Source: Caulobacter vibrioides
GTDB taxonomy: Bacteria > Pseudomonadota > Alphaproteobacteria > Caulobacterales > Caulobacteraceae
Length of the DNA stretch: 64,000 nt
NCBI GenBank assembly: GCA_001449105.1
Contig: LNIY01000001.1
Location: 124,001 to 188,000 of the forward strand
Direction: 5' to 3'
The position numbers and the translations under genes are program-made. The notes below the pieces were generated by a model, which did not search any database, had not been told where the DNA came from, and was given only the letters and a program-made list of their open reading frames with translations. Of the stretch, positions 37,298 through 47,206 are shown piece after piece. Every line of letters begins with the position of its first letter. Within the stretch, counting starts at the first letter, position 1.

Positions 37298-40200
37298 GAG
37301 CACGCTCCCGCGCGCGGATCACGCTCGCTCGTCACGTTGCCGGCCGCGTCGAACGTGCGACAGGTCTGGGCGTTGACGCCGCCGGGATCGAGCACAGTGG
37401 CCTTGGGGTTGCCGCTGGCGTCATAGTCGGTGCGCGTCACCACGCCGGTCGGGTCGGTAGCCTTCGTCGGCAACCCGCCGGTCCCGTACTCGAAGGTCCA
37501 CACAGGACGCCCCCCCGCCACGGCCGGCTGGGTGACCGTGGCCACCTCGCCGGCCCCCGCCGAGCCCTGCGGCACGTAGGTGAAGTCGGTCTGCTGTTCG
37601 CGCGCGTCCTTCACCCACAGCGGCTTGTTCCAGACCGGGTCGTAGGCGGCCTCCACGGTCAGCACCTGGCTCGATCCCGGCTTGGCATGCTTGGCCAGCT
37701 TGATGACGTTGTCGCGCCCGTCATACGAGAACACGTCCGCATCGCCTTCCGGATAGGTCCGGCTGAGCACCCGGCCCCGCCCGTCCATCAGGCTCGTCGT
37801 CACGCGCGACAGCTCGTCGATATGGCGTGTCCGACTGGCGACGGCGATCCCGTCGACCGACAGGCCGCCGGCCGACGTCGTCTCGACGGCGTAGCGATTG
37901 CCCAGCGGATCCACCCGTTCACCGCGGTAGCCATCGGCGATGTAGAAGTTGTGGGCTTGGCGCTGGCCGCCCGCGGCCAGACGGTCCTTGGCCCAGGCCA
38001 CCCGCCCGACCATGTCGTAGCCGTAGCTGAGCATCGGCGTGACGTCGTCCAGAGCGCCGTAGACCGCCTCGACCCGGCGATTGGGATCGGGACGCTGCGT
38101 CAGCGTCCGCGCCACCACCGGCCGAAGCGCCAGCCGCGTCGGCTTACCCGCCGCGTCCAGGATCTTCCAAGTATTGGGCTCCCAGCGCGTCAGCGTCGAA
38201 AGGGTCTGGCCCAGGCTCGAGGTCACCGACAACGGCGTGTCCATCCCCCCGTAGGGGAAGTAGGCGCCGACAGAAGGATAATTAGCGTTGGCTGCAGCAT
38301 AGTCGAGCGTCAACGTAACCCCACGCGGGAACGTCCAGGTGGTCAGGCGAAAGCCGTGCAGGGTATCCGGCAGGGCCGCGACGTCGGCCGGCGGCCCCAC
38401 GATGTTGGGCTTGACGCCCCAGTAGCCGTAGTTGCGCACGTCGCCGTTGGCGCTCTTGGCTGTGACGGACATGCCGTCGTAGCGCCACGCCCGCGTCGTC
38501 GCCTCCCGCTGGGTCGCGCCAATTGTCGTGCCGCTGCGGATGATCGGCGGGCGCACCAGGTTGGGCGCGCCGGTCACCGACACCGAACCGGCGCCGCCGC
38601 CTACCGGCGCGTAGCCGCCGCTGGCCAGACGCACGAAGCGCTCGCTTCCGGCCCCACGCGACAACGTCACCATGTTGTGACGCCAGCTCTTGCTCCACCA
38701 GTCGGCGACGAGAGCGCCGGCCGCCTCGCGCGCCGGAGCGCGCGGCTGGCGCCAGATCGACTGCATGGCCGCAAGCGCCGCCAGGCTTTGCGCCGCTGCA
38801 TCCACCCGTCCCAGCCCCAGGGCCTCGCCGACAGAGCTGCCGATCGAAGCGGTGTTCTGCCAGATGCTGACCGGACCGTCGGGCTCCTTGTATGGCGTCG
38901 TTGAAGAGCTGGTGATGTATTCCGGCGGCTCACGGTACCCATTCCTGAGCTCGGTGTACTGCTCAAGCTTGTAGGGGAACTCGCCTTGACCGACGCTGCC
39001 CTCGATCGGCCCGCTAAAGCCCGCCAGTCCCGTTGCGAGATTCACGCCCACGGCGCCCGAACGGTCCTTAAAGCGGTCGTTGAGTCCCTCGGAGACCTTC
39101 TTCATGTCGAAGACCGAGGTCGACGGGGCGCCGCCGCCCTTGGTCACCATGCCGACCCGTGTCAGGGCGTGGGCGATGGCTAGCGGCTCGCCGGTGGACG
39201 TATGATACTTTGTGGCGATCAGCGCACCGCCACGCTGCAGCGTCGGCGAGCGCTTGTAACCGGTGATGGTGCGCTCGTGCTCAGATTCGATAGAATCTGA
39301 CATGACCTCCACATAGTCGACGATGTCTTCAAGATCGAAAGTCCCCGTGCAAGGGACTGCCTCGTCGGAACCATCCATCGGAATCGAACTGTCCAGCGTC
39401 TCGGGCCAGTTCTTTATCAATGACGAGGTGGGTCGCGGCGGCGCGCAATAAAAGACCTTAGTCGAATGCAAAACGAAGGACTCGTTCTGCATTTTGACTT
39501 CCCAGGTTGCATACTCCGTCCCGATGCGGTGGCCCGGCCCCAGAGAGGCCTCTGCCGAGGACACGACCTCGTATCCCAAGGAAGTGTAGTTCTTTATGGC
39601 GTCGGCCAGGGCGGTCCGTCGGCCATCGACTTCGGCCTGGTTGATCTCGGGCACATTGTTGAATGCCGGAACCGTGGTCGTCCCGCCGTCATACACGGCA
39701 AGATCCTTGATGGCGTTCGAGGTCAGGCTGTTCCCGGCGCCGAAACTGTAAAAGCGCCGAGGCGTCGTATTGGGGGTTTCTGTTGCTTCCGGGCGATTGC
39801 CCCAAGCCATGCGCGACGCCGTAGAGGCCGCATCCGGCGTATCCACCAGTTGCGTCACCACCCCGCCTTCCAGCGCGGCGTCGATCGCCGCGATGGTGTG
39901 GAGCGCCGCTCGCCGCGAGACCTCATCCGAAACGCGGGAGACGACGCCGAAACTCGACTCCACATCGACGATAGCCACTTCGTCGTAGGTGACAAAACCG
40001 CTCGTACGCAGTCCCTCGTAGTCGCGCGGCTGAGGGATGACGGGCACGTTGATCTGGTCGGCGGACACGACGCCGACACTGTGCAGTGGCGCGAACCGCG
40101 AATTGGCCATCTGCGAGACGAACGCGCCGACGACGCTGCTTTCGGCCAGCCACTTGGCCGCGATCTTCGAACGCAGGAGATCACCCGAGGACGCGGCTTG

Positions 40201-41664
40201 GGGCGCCACATCGCTCAAGGGCGAGATCAGCGTCGTGTAGCCGGCCTTGTCGTAGGCCTGCTCATCTTCCCACTTTTCAAGAAGCCGGCTGGAAGTTCTG
40301 CCCCACCCATGCACGACGGCGGCGGGCGTGAAGATATCGACCTGCTTGAACAGCGAGACGTCACCGTAGTCGCCCACGAAGGGGTGGTTGATATCCAGCG
40401 AGAGGCCGATGGTCATATTGCCGCCGAACGGAACAGACGGTCCGGCCTGGAGCTCGACGCCGTCCAGCGTCACCATCGGGATCCATCTGATCGCCGTCGC
40501 CGCATCACCTTCGGGACGGCTGCCCAGCTCCAGCCGACGCCCGTAGATTTCGTCGGTGAAGAAGCCGAGATTGAGCAGCGACGCCGTCTGACCGCTCGTC
40601 GTGGGAACCACCGAGTCCAGAATGAGCTTGTTGCGGAACGGCGTCGGGATCCCGTCCCACGGAGCCATAGTCGCCGAATAGTTCGCGGGCCGAGCAAGGC
40701 GCCAACCGCCGGCGGGTCGCTCGACGGGCTTTAGCCGACGGCCACCGATCACGTCGGTGAGGTCTTTGCCGGCCTCGACCTTAGCCTTCAGCGCCGTCTC
40801 CAGCGTCATCGAGTATTGCTGCAGCTTGGAGGCCAGCGCCTCCTGGTTCAGGTTCGAGGCGTAGGGCACGCCGCCGGCGGTCTGCTGCGTCATGCCCGAA
40901 GTCGCCGCGGTCCACAGCTCGCCGTCGCTCAGCCCCATGGCTTGCGATACTCCCATCCCGGCCTGGTGCGCGTAGGCCTTCAGGGAGGGATCGAAGGTGT
41001 AGTAGACGCCACCGATCTGGGCCTCGACCCAGACATGCGACACCGTCACGCTGCTGACAGCGCCAGTGTAGTCGCAGTTGGCCCGGGTCTCGCCGTTGAT
41101 CACCGCCGGGATGCCGCCTGCGGCCAGCAGCGCGCACGCGGCCTGGGCGTTGTCCATGCCCGTCCAATCGTAGAACTGGCTGGCCGTTAGCGTGACGGTT
41201 CCGAACTGATAGCGCGCGGTGATACCGGCTTCGCGCAGCAGTTCGTAGAGCAGCATCGCCTGATCGAACGACGAGCCCGACCGGTCGATGCTGGCCCCGA
41301 GCGCGCCCTTGTGCGCGCCGAAGATGAACTCGGTGTCGACGCTGTCGCGAACGAATTCGAAGATCAGGTCCGGATCATTCTTCAAGGCCCGCGCCAGCGC
41401 TTTGATCTCGGGCGCCCGCGGCCGGCCGCCGACCGGACAAATGTCGGGGCTGCCGTAGAAGGCCAAACATAGCCCGTCCTGCACTTCGTTGGACCAGCCG
41501 GCGACCGCGCTGGGCGAGCTCAAGGTCCCCTTGGCGATCTGCACCGACGGGGTGGGATAGACCGAGGCCCGCGCGTTGGTGGGAAGAGCAACCGCGCCGC
41601 CCAGCGCCGTCGAGAACAACAGAGCCGCGGCCAACGCCTTCGGCCGCACCGATCCGCACAACAT
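37294..41664 (-). CDS. RHS protein with transglutaminase-like domain 2
   Basis: A 1456-aa exported protein, paralogue of the one at 27720-31787. ATG 41664 (GAGAAG upstream) begins the signal peptide (ALAAALLFSTALGGAVA); GTG 41691 is the longer option. The transglutaminase-like domain is about residues 85-245. His210 (VSHVWVEA) and Asp225 (TFDPS) are kept, but the Cys site is Ser132 (GSSFDQAML). A long beta-rich middle and YD repeats follow (YSYDGRDNVIKL, TDYDASGNPKA), ending TFDAAGNVTSE. The stop overlaps the RHS-core start. Confidence 0.85.
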   Translation of the reverse strand: MLCGSVRPKALAAALLFSTALGGAVALPTNARASVYPTPSVQIAKGTLSSPSAVAGWSNEVQDGLCLAFYGSPDICPVGGRPRAPEIKALARALKNDPDLIFEFVRDSVDTEFIFGAHKGALGASIDRSGSSFDQAMLLYELLREAGITARYQFGTVTLTASQFYDWTGMDNAQAACALLAAGGIPAVINGETRANCDYTGAVSSVTVSHVWVEAQIGGVYYTFDPSLKAYAHQAGMGVSQAMGLSDGELWTAATSGMTQQTAGGVPYASNLNQEALASKLQQYSMTLETALKAKVEAGKDLTDVIGGRRLKPVERPAGGWRLARPANYSATMAPWDGIPTPFRNKLILDSVVPTTSGQTASLLNLGFFTDEIYGRRLELGSRPEGDAATAIRWIPMVTLDGVELQAGPSVPFGGNMTIGLSLDINHPFVGDYGDVSLFKQVDIFTPAAVVHGWGRTSSRLLEKWEDEQAYDKAGYTTLISPLSDVAPQAASSGDLLRSKIAAKWLAESSVVGAFVSQMANSRFAPLHSVGVVSADQINVPVIPQPRDYEGLRTSGFVTYDEVAIVDVESSFGVVSRVSDEVSRRAALHTIAAIDAALEGGVVTQLVDTPDAASTASRMAWGNRPEATETPNTTPRRFYSFGAGNSLTSNAIKDLAVYDGGTTTVPAFNNVPEINQAEVDGRRTALADAIKNYTSLGYEVVSSAEASLGPGHRIGTEYATWEVKMQNESFVLHSTKVFYCAPPRPTSSLIKNWPETLDSSIPMDGSDEAVPCTGTFDLEDIVDYVEVMSDSIESEHERTITGYKRSPTLQRGGALIATKYHTSTGEPLAIAHALTRVGMVTKGGGAPSTSVFDMKKVSEGLNDRFKDRSGAVGVNLATGLAGFSGPIEGSVGQGEFPYKLEQYTELRNGYREPPEYITSSSTTPYKEPDGPVSIWQNTASIGSSVGEALGLGRVDAAAQSLAALAAMQSIWRQPRAPAREAAGALVADWWSKSWRHNMVTLSRGAGSERFVRLASGGYAPVGGGAGSVSVTGAPNLVRPPIIRSGTTIGATQREATTRAWRYDGMSVTAKSANGDVRNYGYWGVKPNIVGPPADVAALPDTLHGFRLTTWTFPRGVTLTLDYAAANANYPSVGAYFPYGGMDTPLSVTSSLGQTLSTLTRWEPNTWKILDAAGKPTRLALRPVVARTLTQRPDPNRRVEAVYGALDDVTPMLSYGYDMVGRVAWAKDRLAAGGQRQAHNFYIADGYRGERVDPLGNRYAVETTSAGGLSVDGIAVASRTRHIDELSRVTTSLMDGRGRVLSRTYPEGDADVFSYDGRDNVIKLAKHAKPGSSQVLTVEAAYDPVWNKPLWVKDAREQQTDFTYVPQGSAGAGEVATVTQPAVAGGRPVWTFEYGTGGLPTKATDPTGVVTRTDYDASGNPKATVLDPGGVNAQTCRTFDAAGNVTSERDPRAGACS

Positions 41665-41929
41665 CACGCTTCTCGTCCCAACAGTACACACGCAACTGGC
41701 TCTCTCCGATCGTGGCGGCCCAGGCCGTCACGACACCAATCAGGAGTGGAGCCGGCACACCTCTCGACGTCGTAATCGCCGCGGCGTGACAATCCAGGGG
41801 AGACCTGGCCAGAACCAAGCTCCCTGCGCTTAAAATTGTGGAAGCCGGACGATCTGACTTTACCGACGCGAGATCTCGGCCGGTGCTCGCGTTCATGCCC
41901 GACGATTTTGGCTCCACTCACCAACTTGG

Positions 41930-44068
41930 TCACGGCTGCCCCTTCTGGACGGTCCGACGCAAGCTGATCACGCACTCGCCGGTGTTTGGATCGATGTGAC
42001 ACTGGCCATCGCCGCTGTAGTCCATGGTCACGTCGATGTACGAGCTCGCCGTGCCGCCATGGCCGTCGGAGATCGTGTAGGACAGCCTCCGCTGAGACCC
42101 ATTGGGCTCGCTGGCCCACGGCGTGTAGACGATTGTCGAGCCGTTGAAGCTCAGAGACGAACCGGGTCCGCCACCGGAAGCCGCGGTGATCGTCAGGCTC
42201 TGCCCTTCCGGATCGGTGTCATTGTCGAGCGGCGTGAGCGTGATCGGATTGCCCGGCACGGCGACGGCCGTCTCTGGATTGGCCGTGGGCGCGCGGTTCT
42301 GGACCGTGACGCTGACCGTGGCCGGCGTGCTGCTACCCCCAGGTCCGTTGGCCACGTAGCTGAAGCTGTCGCTACCGACGTAGGCCCCGCTCGGCGTGTA
42401 GGTGGCGGTCGCGCCGTTCAGCGACACTGAGCCATGGGCCGGCTGGGCGCTGATGGCCACGCCCGAATACACCCCGCCCGGCTGCAGTTGGACCGAACCG
42501 CTGGTCAGCGAGAGAATGGAAAGGCTGGTCGCGGCGGCGCTCGGCGCGGGCGGCAGGCCGACATTGATGCTGAAGGTCCTCACCGGCCCCGAGCCGCCGG
42601 CGGTGTAGGCGCGGAAGGTCCAGCTGTCGGGACCGTAATAACCGGCGTGCGGCGTATAGGTCGACTGGTGACCCACCCCGGCGACATGGACGGGGGCGGA
42701 AACGCTGCCATGGGCCGGGTTCGAATCCAGCGCGACCTCGGCGTAATCGCCAGTGACCGGATAGGTGATCGCCACGGCGCTGTTGTAGGCCGTCGAGCCC
42801 GATCCGTTGTTGGACGACGGGATCGGAGGATTGCCGATCGAGACGTTGACGGTGCGCACCGCCGACGAGCCGCCGGGACCGGTCGCGTGATAGGTGAAGC
42901 TGTCGGCGCCGTAGTTGGGCCAGGTGACCTTGTAGGTCGCCGTGGTTCCGGAGAACGAGACCGTCCCCTTGGCCGGCGAGGCGTCGAGGGCCGCCCCCGT
43001 CGCCACGCCCGAGACCGGCAGGTTCAGGCTGGCGCTGCTGTTGTAGCCGACGCTGAGCGAGGCGTCGCTCGCGCCCGGCGCGGGCGGAGCGGCCACAGTC
43101 ACAGTCACAGTGGCCGGCGCGCTGGTCCCGCCGGGGCCGGTCGCCGTGAAGGTGAAGCTGTCCGAACCAACGGTTCCGGGCGCTGGCGTATAGGTCGCCG
43201 TGGTTCCCGAGATCGACACCGAGCCTCGCGTCGGACCGCTCGCCACGGCCACGCTGCTGTAGACGCCCGCCGGCGCCAGGTTCACCGATCCGGCGGCGTT
43301 GTAGGCCGTCGAGATCGTCTTGGCCGACACCGTCGGGGCAGCCGGCAGGCCGACGCTGATGCTGACTGTCGCTGAAGCGCTGGTCCCTCCGGGACCCGTC
43401 GCGGTGTAGGTCCAGCTGTCGCTGCCGTAGAAGCCGTTGTTCGGCGTATAGGTCCATGAGCGATTGCCGTCGCCCACGGCCACGCCGTTGGCCGGCGAGG
43501 TGACGCGATTGACGCCGGTCCACACGCCGGCGGGGTTGCCGCTGACCAGGACCGACGTCTGGTAGGCCGTGCTGGCGCTTACGTTCGACACCGTCGGCGC
43601 CGAAGGGACGCCCACCGTGATGCTGACGCTGGACGGCGCGCTTTCGCCGCCTGGGCCAACGGCCTTGTAGGTGAAGCTGTCAGCGCCGTAGTAGCCGTTC
43701 GTGGGCGTGTAGGTCGCCGTGGTTCCGTTGATCAAAGCCGCCCCCCGGGTGGGCGCGGTGACGACGGAAAGGCTTGTGTAGGCGCCGGACGGCGCCAGGG
43801 CGATGGCCGTTGCGGTGTTGTAGGCCACGTTCGCCGCGATGGGCGATACGGTCGGCGCAGGCGTGCGCGGCGTCGACGTCTGTTGAGTACGGTTGCCTGC
43901 CTTGTCGTAGGCGTAGGTTACCGATGCGCCGTCGGAGTAGGTAACCTGAACCACACGCCCGAGATTATCGTACCGGTAGGTTACCGATTGCGCCTGCGCC
44001 AGGGCCTCTCCACTGAGACAGCAGACCATCAAAGCTGCCAGCCTAAGCCGGCTTCCGATACGCAACAT
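41930..44068 (-). CDS. YD plus Ig-like repeat surface protein 2
   Basis: A 712-aa exported protein with signal peptide (LRLAALMVCCLSGEALAQA), two YD units (YRYDNLGRVVQV, YAYDKAGNRTQQ) and about seven tandem Ig/cadherin-like repeats of about 80 residues, many with the signature ATYTPTNGYYGADSFTYKA and a conserved GPGGxSAPATVxVTV linker. It ends with a short Cys-containing tail (QCHIDPNTGECVISLRR). AAGGGG precedes ATG 44068. It is longer than its module 1 relative by about four repeats, consistent with repeat expansion. First gene of module 2, about 215 bases after the T2SS operon. Confidence 0.83.
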   Translation of the reverse strand: MLRIGSRLRLAALMVCCLSGEALAQAQSVTYRYDNLGRVVQVTYSDGASVTYAYDKAGNRTQQTSTPRTPAPTVSPIAANVAYNTATAIALAPSGAYTSLSVVTAPTRGAALINGTTATYTPTNGYYGADSFTYKAVGPGGESAPSSVSITVGVPSAPTVSNVSASTAYQTSVLVSGNPAGVWTGVNRVTSPANGVAVGDGNRSWTYTPNNGFYGSDSWTYTATGPGGTSASATVSISVGLPAAPTVSAKTISTAYNAAGSVNLAPAGVYSSVAVASGPTRGSVSISGTTATYTPAPGTVGSDSFTFTATGPGGTSAPATVTVTVAAPPAPGASDASLSVGYNSSASLNLPVSGVATGAALDASPAKGTVSFSGTTATYKVTWPNYGADSFTYHATGPGGSSAVRTVNVSIGNPPIPSSNNGSGSTAYNSAVAITYPVTGDYAEVALDSNPAHGSVSAPVHVAGVGHQSTYTPHAGYYGPDSWTFRAYTAGGSGPVRTFSINVGLPPAPSAAATSLSILSLTSGSVQLQPGGVYSGVAISAQPAHGSVSLNGATATYTPSGAYVGSDSFSYVANGPGGSSTPATVSVTVQNRAPTANPETAVAVPGNPITLTPLDNDTDPEGQSLTITAASGGGPGSSLSFNGSTIVYTPWASEPNGSQRRLSYTISDGHGGTASSYIDVTMDYSGDGQCHIDPNTGECVISLRRTVQKGQP

Positions 44069-44283
44069 TCAACAGCCCCTTGGTCGCGCAGCACGCGACG
44101 CTCAATCGGAGCTGGCGCCAAAGCAGCGGTCGGTCAACCAATGGTCAAGCTTGAATGCATAAAACCTGTGGAAAATCAGGGGCAATCGAGGACCGCATTC
44201 CATGTGAAGGATAGCGCTTCCTCAGCCAAACCAGTGAGTTCTTGCGCTATTCAACGGCGCGCAACACAGGGCTTGCTATCGGG

Positions 44284-45510
44284 TCAGCGCAACGCGGCCT
44301 CGCCCAGTTCGGTGACGCCCGACAGCAGGCCCGCCATCAGCAGGCCGACCATGCCGCCGAGCAGCACGATCAGCACCGGGCCGGCCATCCGGCCGAAGGC
44401 CTCGATGCGCCGCATGGCCGCCTCTTCCTCGAGCCGCCCGCCTCGCGCCAACATCTGGCCCAGCGCCCCGGAGGCCTCGCCGACCGCGGCCAGGCGGGCG
44501 GCGGCCGTGGGAAAGCCGCGCACCCGCTCCAACGCCGCCGAGAGGGCGACGCCCTGACGGACGCTCGGCGCCAGGCCGGCCAGCCGTTCCCGAGCCGTGG
44601 GCGAGCCGACCCCGCGGACGGCCAGCCGCAGGGCGTCCGACATCGGCGCGCCGGCCGCCAGCATGCCGCCCAGCCCGATGGCGAAGCGGCCGAACACCAG
44701 CGGGCGGACCAGCGGACCTGTCGGCCCCTCGACCAGGAACCGATCGACCGGCTCGGCCAGCAGCCCCGCCCGTCCCAAGACTAGGAGCGCGATCGCCGCC
44801 ACACCCGCCCCGGCCGCCAGATAGGGCCCGCTCGTCTGCAGCACCGAACTGGCCCCGATCAGCAGCCCCAGGACCAGCGGCGGCGGGCCGTTGGAGGTCT
44901 CGACCAGCGGCGTCAGGGTGGGCACGACGAACAACAGGATGACCAGCAGGGCCGCCACGGTGCTGACCAGCACGAAGACCGGATAGGACAGGGTCGAGAT
45001 CAGCTGTTCGCGCAGCCTGTCGCGCGAGGCCATCAGGTCGCTGGCGCGCTGCAGACCGCCCGGCAGGTCGCCCGAGGCCTCGCCCGCGGCGACGAAGGCG
45101 GCGACGAAGGCGTCCTTTGACGGCAGGTTGCGGGCGAAGGCGGCCTCGACCGCCTCGCCGCCGCCGATCTGGGCCGCCAGCTTGCGGCAGAACTCGCGCA
45201 CCGCCGGCGGTGCGCCCGGCCCGCCGAGAATGCCCAGGGCCGAACGGATATCGGCCCCGGCGCGCAGCAGATCGGCGAGACTGGCCAGCAGGGCCGACAA
45301 CCGGCGATCGTCGATCTTCCGGCGGGATCCGCCCTGCTCTCCGGCGCCGGCGCCGCCGTCCCTGGCGGGCTTGAGCCGCACCGGCGACAGGCCGTCGCGC
45401 CGCAGGCGTTCGAAGGCCTGCGCCTCGCCGCCGGCCTCGACCCGGCCCTTGATCCGGCGCCCGGCGGCGTCGAGCGCCACGTAGTCGAAGCGGCTCGCCC
45501 CCTCAGCCAT
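44284..45510 (-). CDS. gspF: Type II secretion inner-membrane protein GspF
   Basis: A 408-aa polytopic membrane protein of the GspF/PilC family. Two related halves carry the usual pattern (LLASLADLLRAGADIRSALG; FAIGLGGMLAAGAPMSDALR), with long membrane spans (VFVLVSTVAALLVILLFVVP; LLAAGAGVAAIALLVL; GPVLIVLLGGMVGLLMAGLL). It anchors the pseudopilus assembly platform. ATG 45510 overlaps the GspE stop by eight bases. Last gene of the operon. Confidence 0.93.
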   Translation of the reverse strand: MAEGASRFDYVALDAAGRRIKGRVEAGGEAQAFERLRRDGLSPVRLKPARDGGAGAGEQGGSRRKIDDRRLSALLASLADLLRAGADIRSALGILGGPGAPPAVREFCRKLAAQIGGGEAVEAAFARNLPSKDAFVAAFVAAGEASGDLPGGLQRASDLMASRDRLREQLISTLSYPVFVLVSTVAALLVILLFVVPTLTPLVETSNGPPPLVLGLLIGASSVLQTSGPYLAAGAGVAAIALLVLGRAGLLAEPVDRFLVEGPTGPLVRPLVFGRFAIGLGGMLAAGAPMSDALRLAVRGVGSPTARERLAGLAPSVRQGVALSAALERVRGFPTAAARLAAVGEASGALGQMLARGGRLEEEAAMRRIEAFGRMAGPVLIVLLGGMVGLLMAGLLSGVTELGEAALR

Positions 45511-47206
45511 GGACCGCCGCCGTCACTTCCTCGATGGTCGTCACGCCTTCCAGGGCCTTGGCCAGGCCGTCGCGCAGCATGCTCTCCAGCCCGCGGCGCT
45601 GCGCGTGCGCGGCCAGGGCGCTCTCGCCCTCGCCTTCGGCCACGGCCCGCAGCATCCGGTCGTCGGCCAGGAAGGCCTCGGCGATCGGCATTCGCCCCCG
45701 GAAGCCCCCGCTGCAGGACGGGCAGCCCACGGCGCGGAACACCCGGCGCGGCGCCGAAAGGCCCGCGGCCGCCAGCACCGCCTCGCCGGCCGCGTCGATC
45801 GGCGCCTCGACCCGGCAATGCGGGCAAAGCTTGCGCACCAGCCGCTGGGCGGCCGCGCCGCGGAACGCCGCCGCCAGCTGATAGGGCTCCACCCCCATGT
45901 CGCGCAGGCGCGGCAGCACCCCCAGGGCGTCGTTGGCGTGCACCGAAGCCAGCACCAGGTGGCCGGTCATGGCCGCCTGGATGGCCACCGCCGCCGTCTC
46001 CGGATCACGGATCTCGCCGACCAGGATCACGTCCGGATCCTGGCGCAGGAACGAACGCAGGGCGGCGGCGAAGGTCAGGCCCAGCTGGGCCGCCACCTGG
46101 GTCTGTGAGACGTGCTCGAAGTGGTACTCGACCGGGTCCTCGATGCTGAGGACCTTCTTGGCCGAACCGGCGAAGCTCTGCAGCATGGCGTAGAGCGTGG
46201 TGGTCTTGCCGCTGCCGGTCGGGCCGGTGATCAGGAACAGGCCGTGCGGCATGTGCGCGGCCTTGTCGAGCGGCTCCGACACCGCCGCCCCCAGTCCCAG
46301 GGCCTTCAGGTCGAGCGGCACGGCCGAGCGGTCGAGGATCCGCAGCACGGCCGACTCCCCGAACACGGTCGGCGAGGTGGCCACGCGCACGTCGACCGCC
46401 TTGCCGCCGACGACGAAGCTGGTGCGGCCGTCCTGGGGCAGGCGGCGCTCGCCCAGATTGAGGTTGGCGATGACCTTGATGCGCGACACGGCGGGGGCCG
46501 CCAGGTCGGCCGAGACCACCCGGTGCTCGATCATCCGCCCGTCTATGCGCAGGCGAATGGCCAGGTCGTGACGGCGCGGCTCGAAATGGATGTCCGACGC
46601 GCCCGCGGCCAGGGCCGCCTCGAAGACGGCCGCGACCAGACGCGCGCCGCCCCCGTCGAGCGCGCCGTCCGACACCTGGTCGATCTCGCGCTCCAGCCGG
46701 CGCTCGTCCGGCGCGTCGTCCGGGGACGAGCGCGCGGCCTGGCCGAACAGCGCATCCATGGCCCGCCGCCAGTCGGCCGGCCGGGCCACGAACAGGCTAA
46801 CGGTCTGGCCGGTGGCGAAGACCAGGCCGCTCAGCGCCTCGTTGTCGAGCGGATCGCAGGCGGCGCAGATCAGGCCGTCGCGCACCCGGCGCAACGGCAG
46901 GATGCGGGCGCGGCGCAGGAACTCCTCGGAGACGCCGAGTTCGGCCGGATCGACCGCGGGCGGCAGCCGTTCGGGGCGCCAGATTTCGCAGCCGGAAACC
47001 TCGGCATAGGCCTGGGCGAGGTCGTCGTCGGCCAGCGAGCCCAGCTGGTTCAGCACCTGCTCGACCGGCTGGCCGGTGCGGGAGGCCACCAGTTCGGCCC
47101 GCGCCACGGCGGAGGCGTCGACCAGGCCGGCCTCCAGCAGGTTCTCCAGCAGCGTCGCCCGCTGGCGCGCGGTGGGATCGTTCAGCAGGCGGGTCACATC
47201 GGCCAT
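45503..47206 (-). CDS. gspE: Type II secretion ATPase GspE
   Basis: A 567-aa cytoplasmic ATPase. It has an N-terminal GspE_N-type domain, a middle domain (GASDIHFEPRRHDLAIRLRI), Walker A GPTGSGKTT (about residue 328), an Asp box and Walker B (DPDVILVGEIRDPETA), a His box (GHLVLASVHANDA) and the tetra-Cys zinc motif (CPHC ... CPSC). It powers pseudopilus assembly. ATG 47206 is used; the frame runs on upstream through the gspO gene as a shadow. It overlaps GspO by 13 bases. Confidence 0.94.
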   Translation of the reverse strand: MADVTRLLNDPTARQRATLLENLLEAGLVDASAVARAELVASRTGQPVEQVLNQLGSLADDDLAQAYAEVSGCEIWRPERLPPAVDPAELGVSEEFLRRARILPLRRVRDGLICAACDPLDNEALSGLVFATGQTVSLFVARPADWRRAMDALFGQAARSSPDDAPDERRLEREIDQVSDGALDGGGARLVAAVFEAALAAGASDIHFEPRRHDLAIRLRIDGRMIEHRVVSADLAAPAVSRIKVIANLNLGERRLPQDGRTSFVVGGKAVDVRVATSPTVFGESAVLRILDRSAVPLDLKALGLGAAVSEPLDKAAHMPHGLFLITGPTGSGKTTTLYAMLQSFAGSAKKVLSIEDPVEYHFEHVSQTQVAAQLGLTFAAALRSFLRQDPDVILVGEIRDPETAAVAIQAAMTGHLVLASVHANDALGVLPRLRDMGVEPYQLAAAFRGAAAQRLVRKLCPHCRVEAPIDAAGEAVLAAAGLSAPRRVFRAVGCPSCSGGFRGRMPIAEAFLADDRMLRAVAEGEGESALAAHAQRRGLESMLRDGLAKALEGVTTIEEVTAAVHG

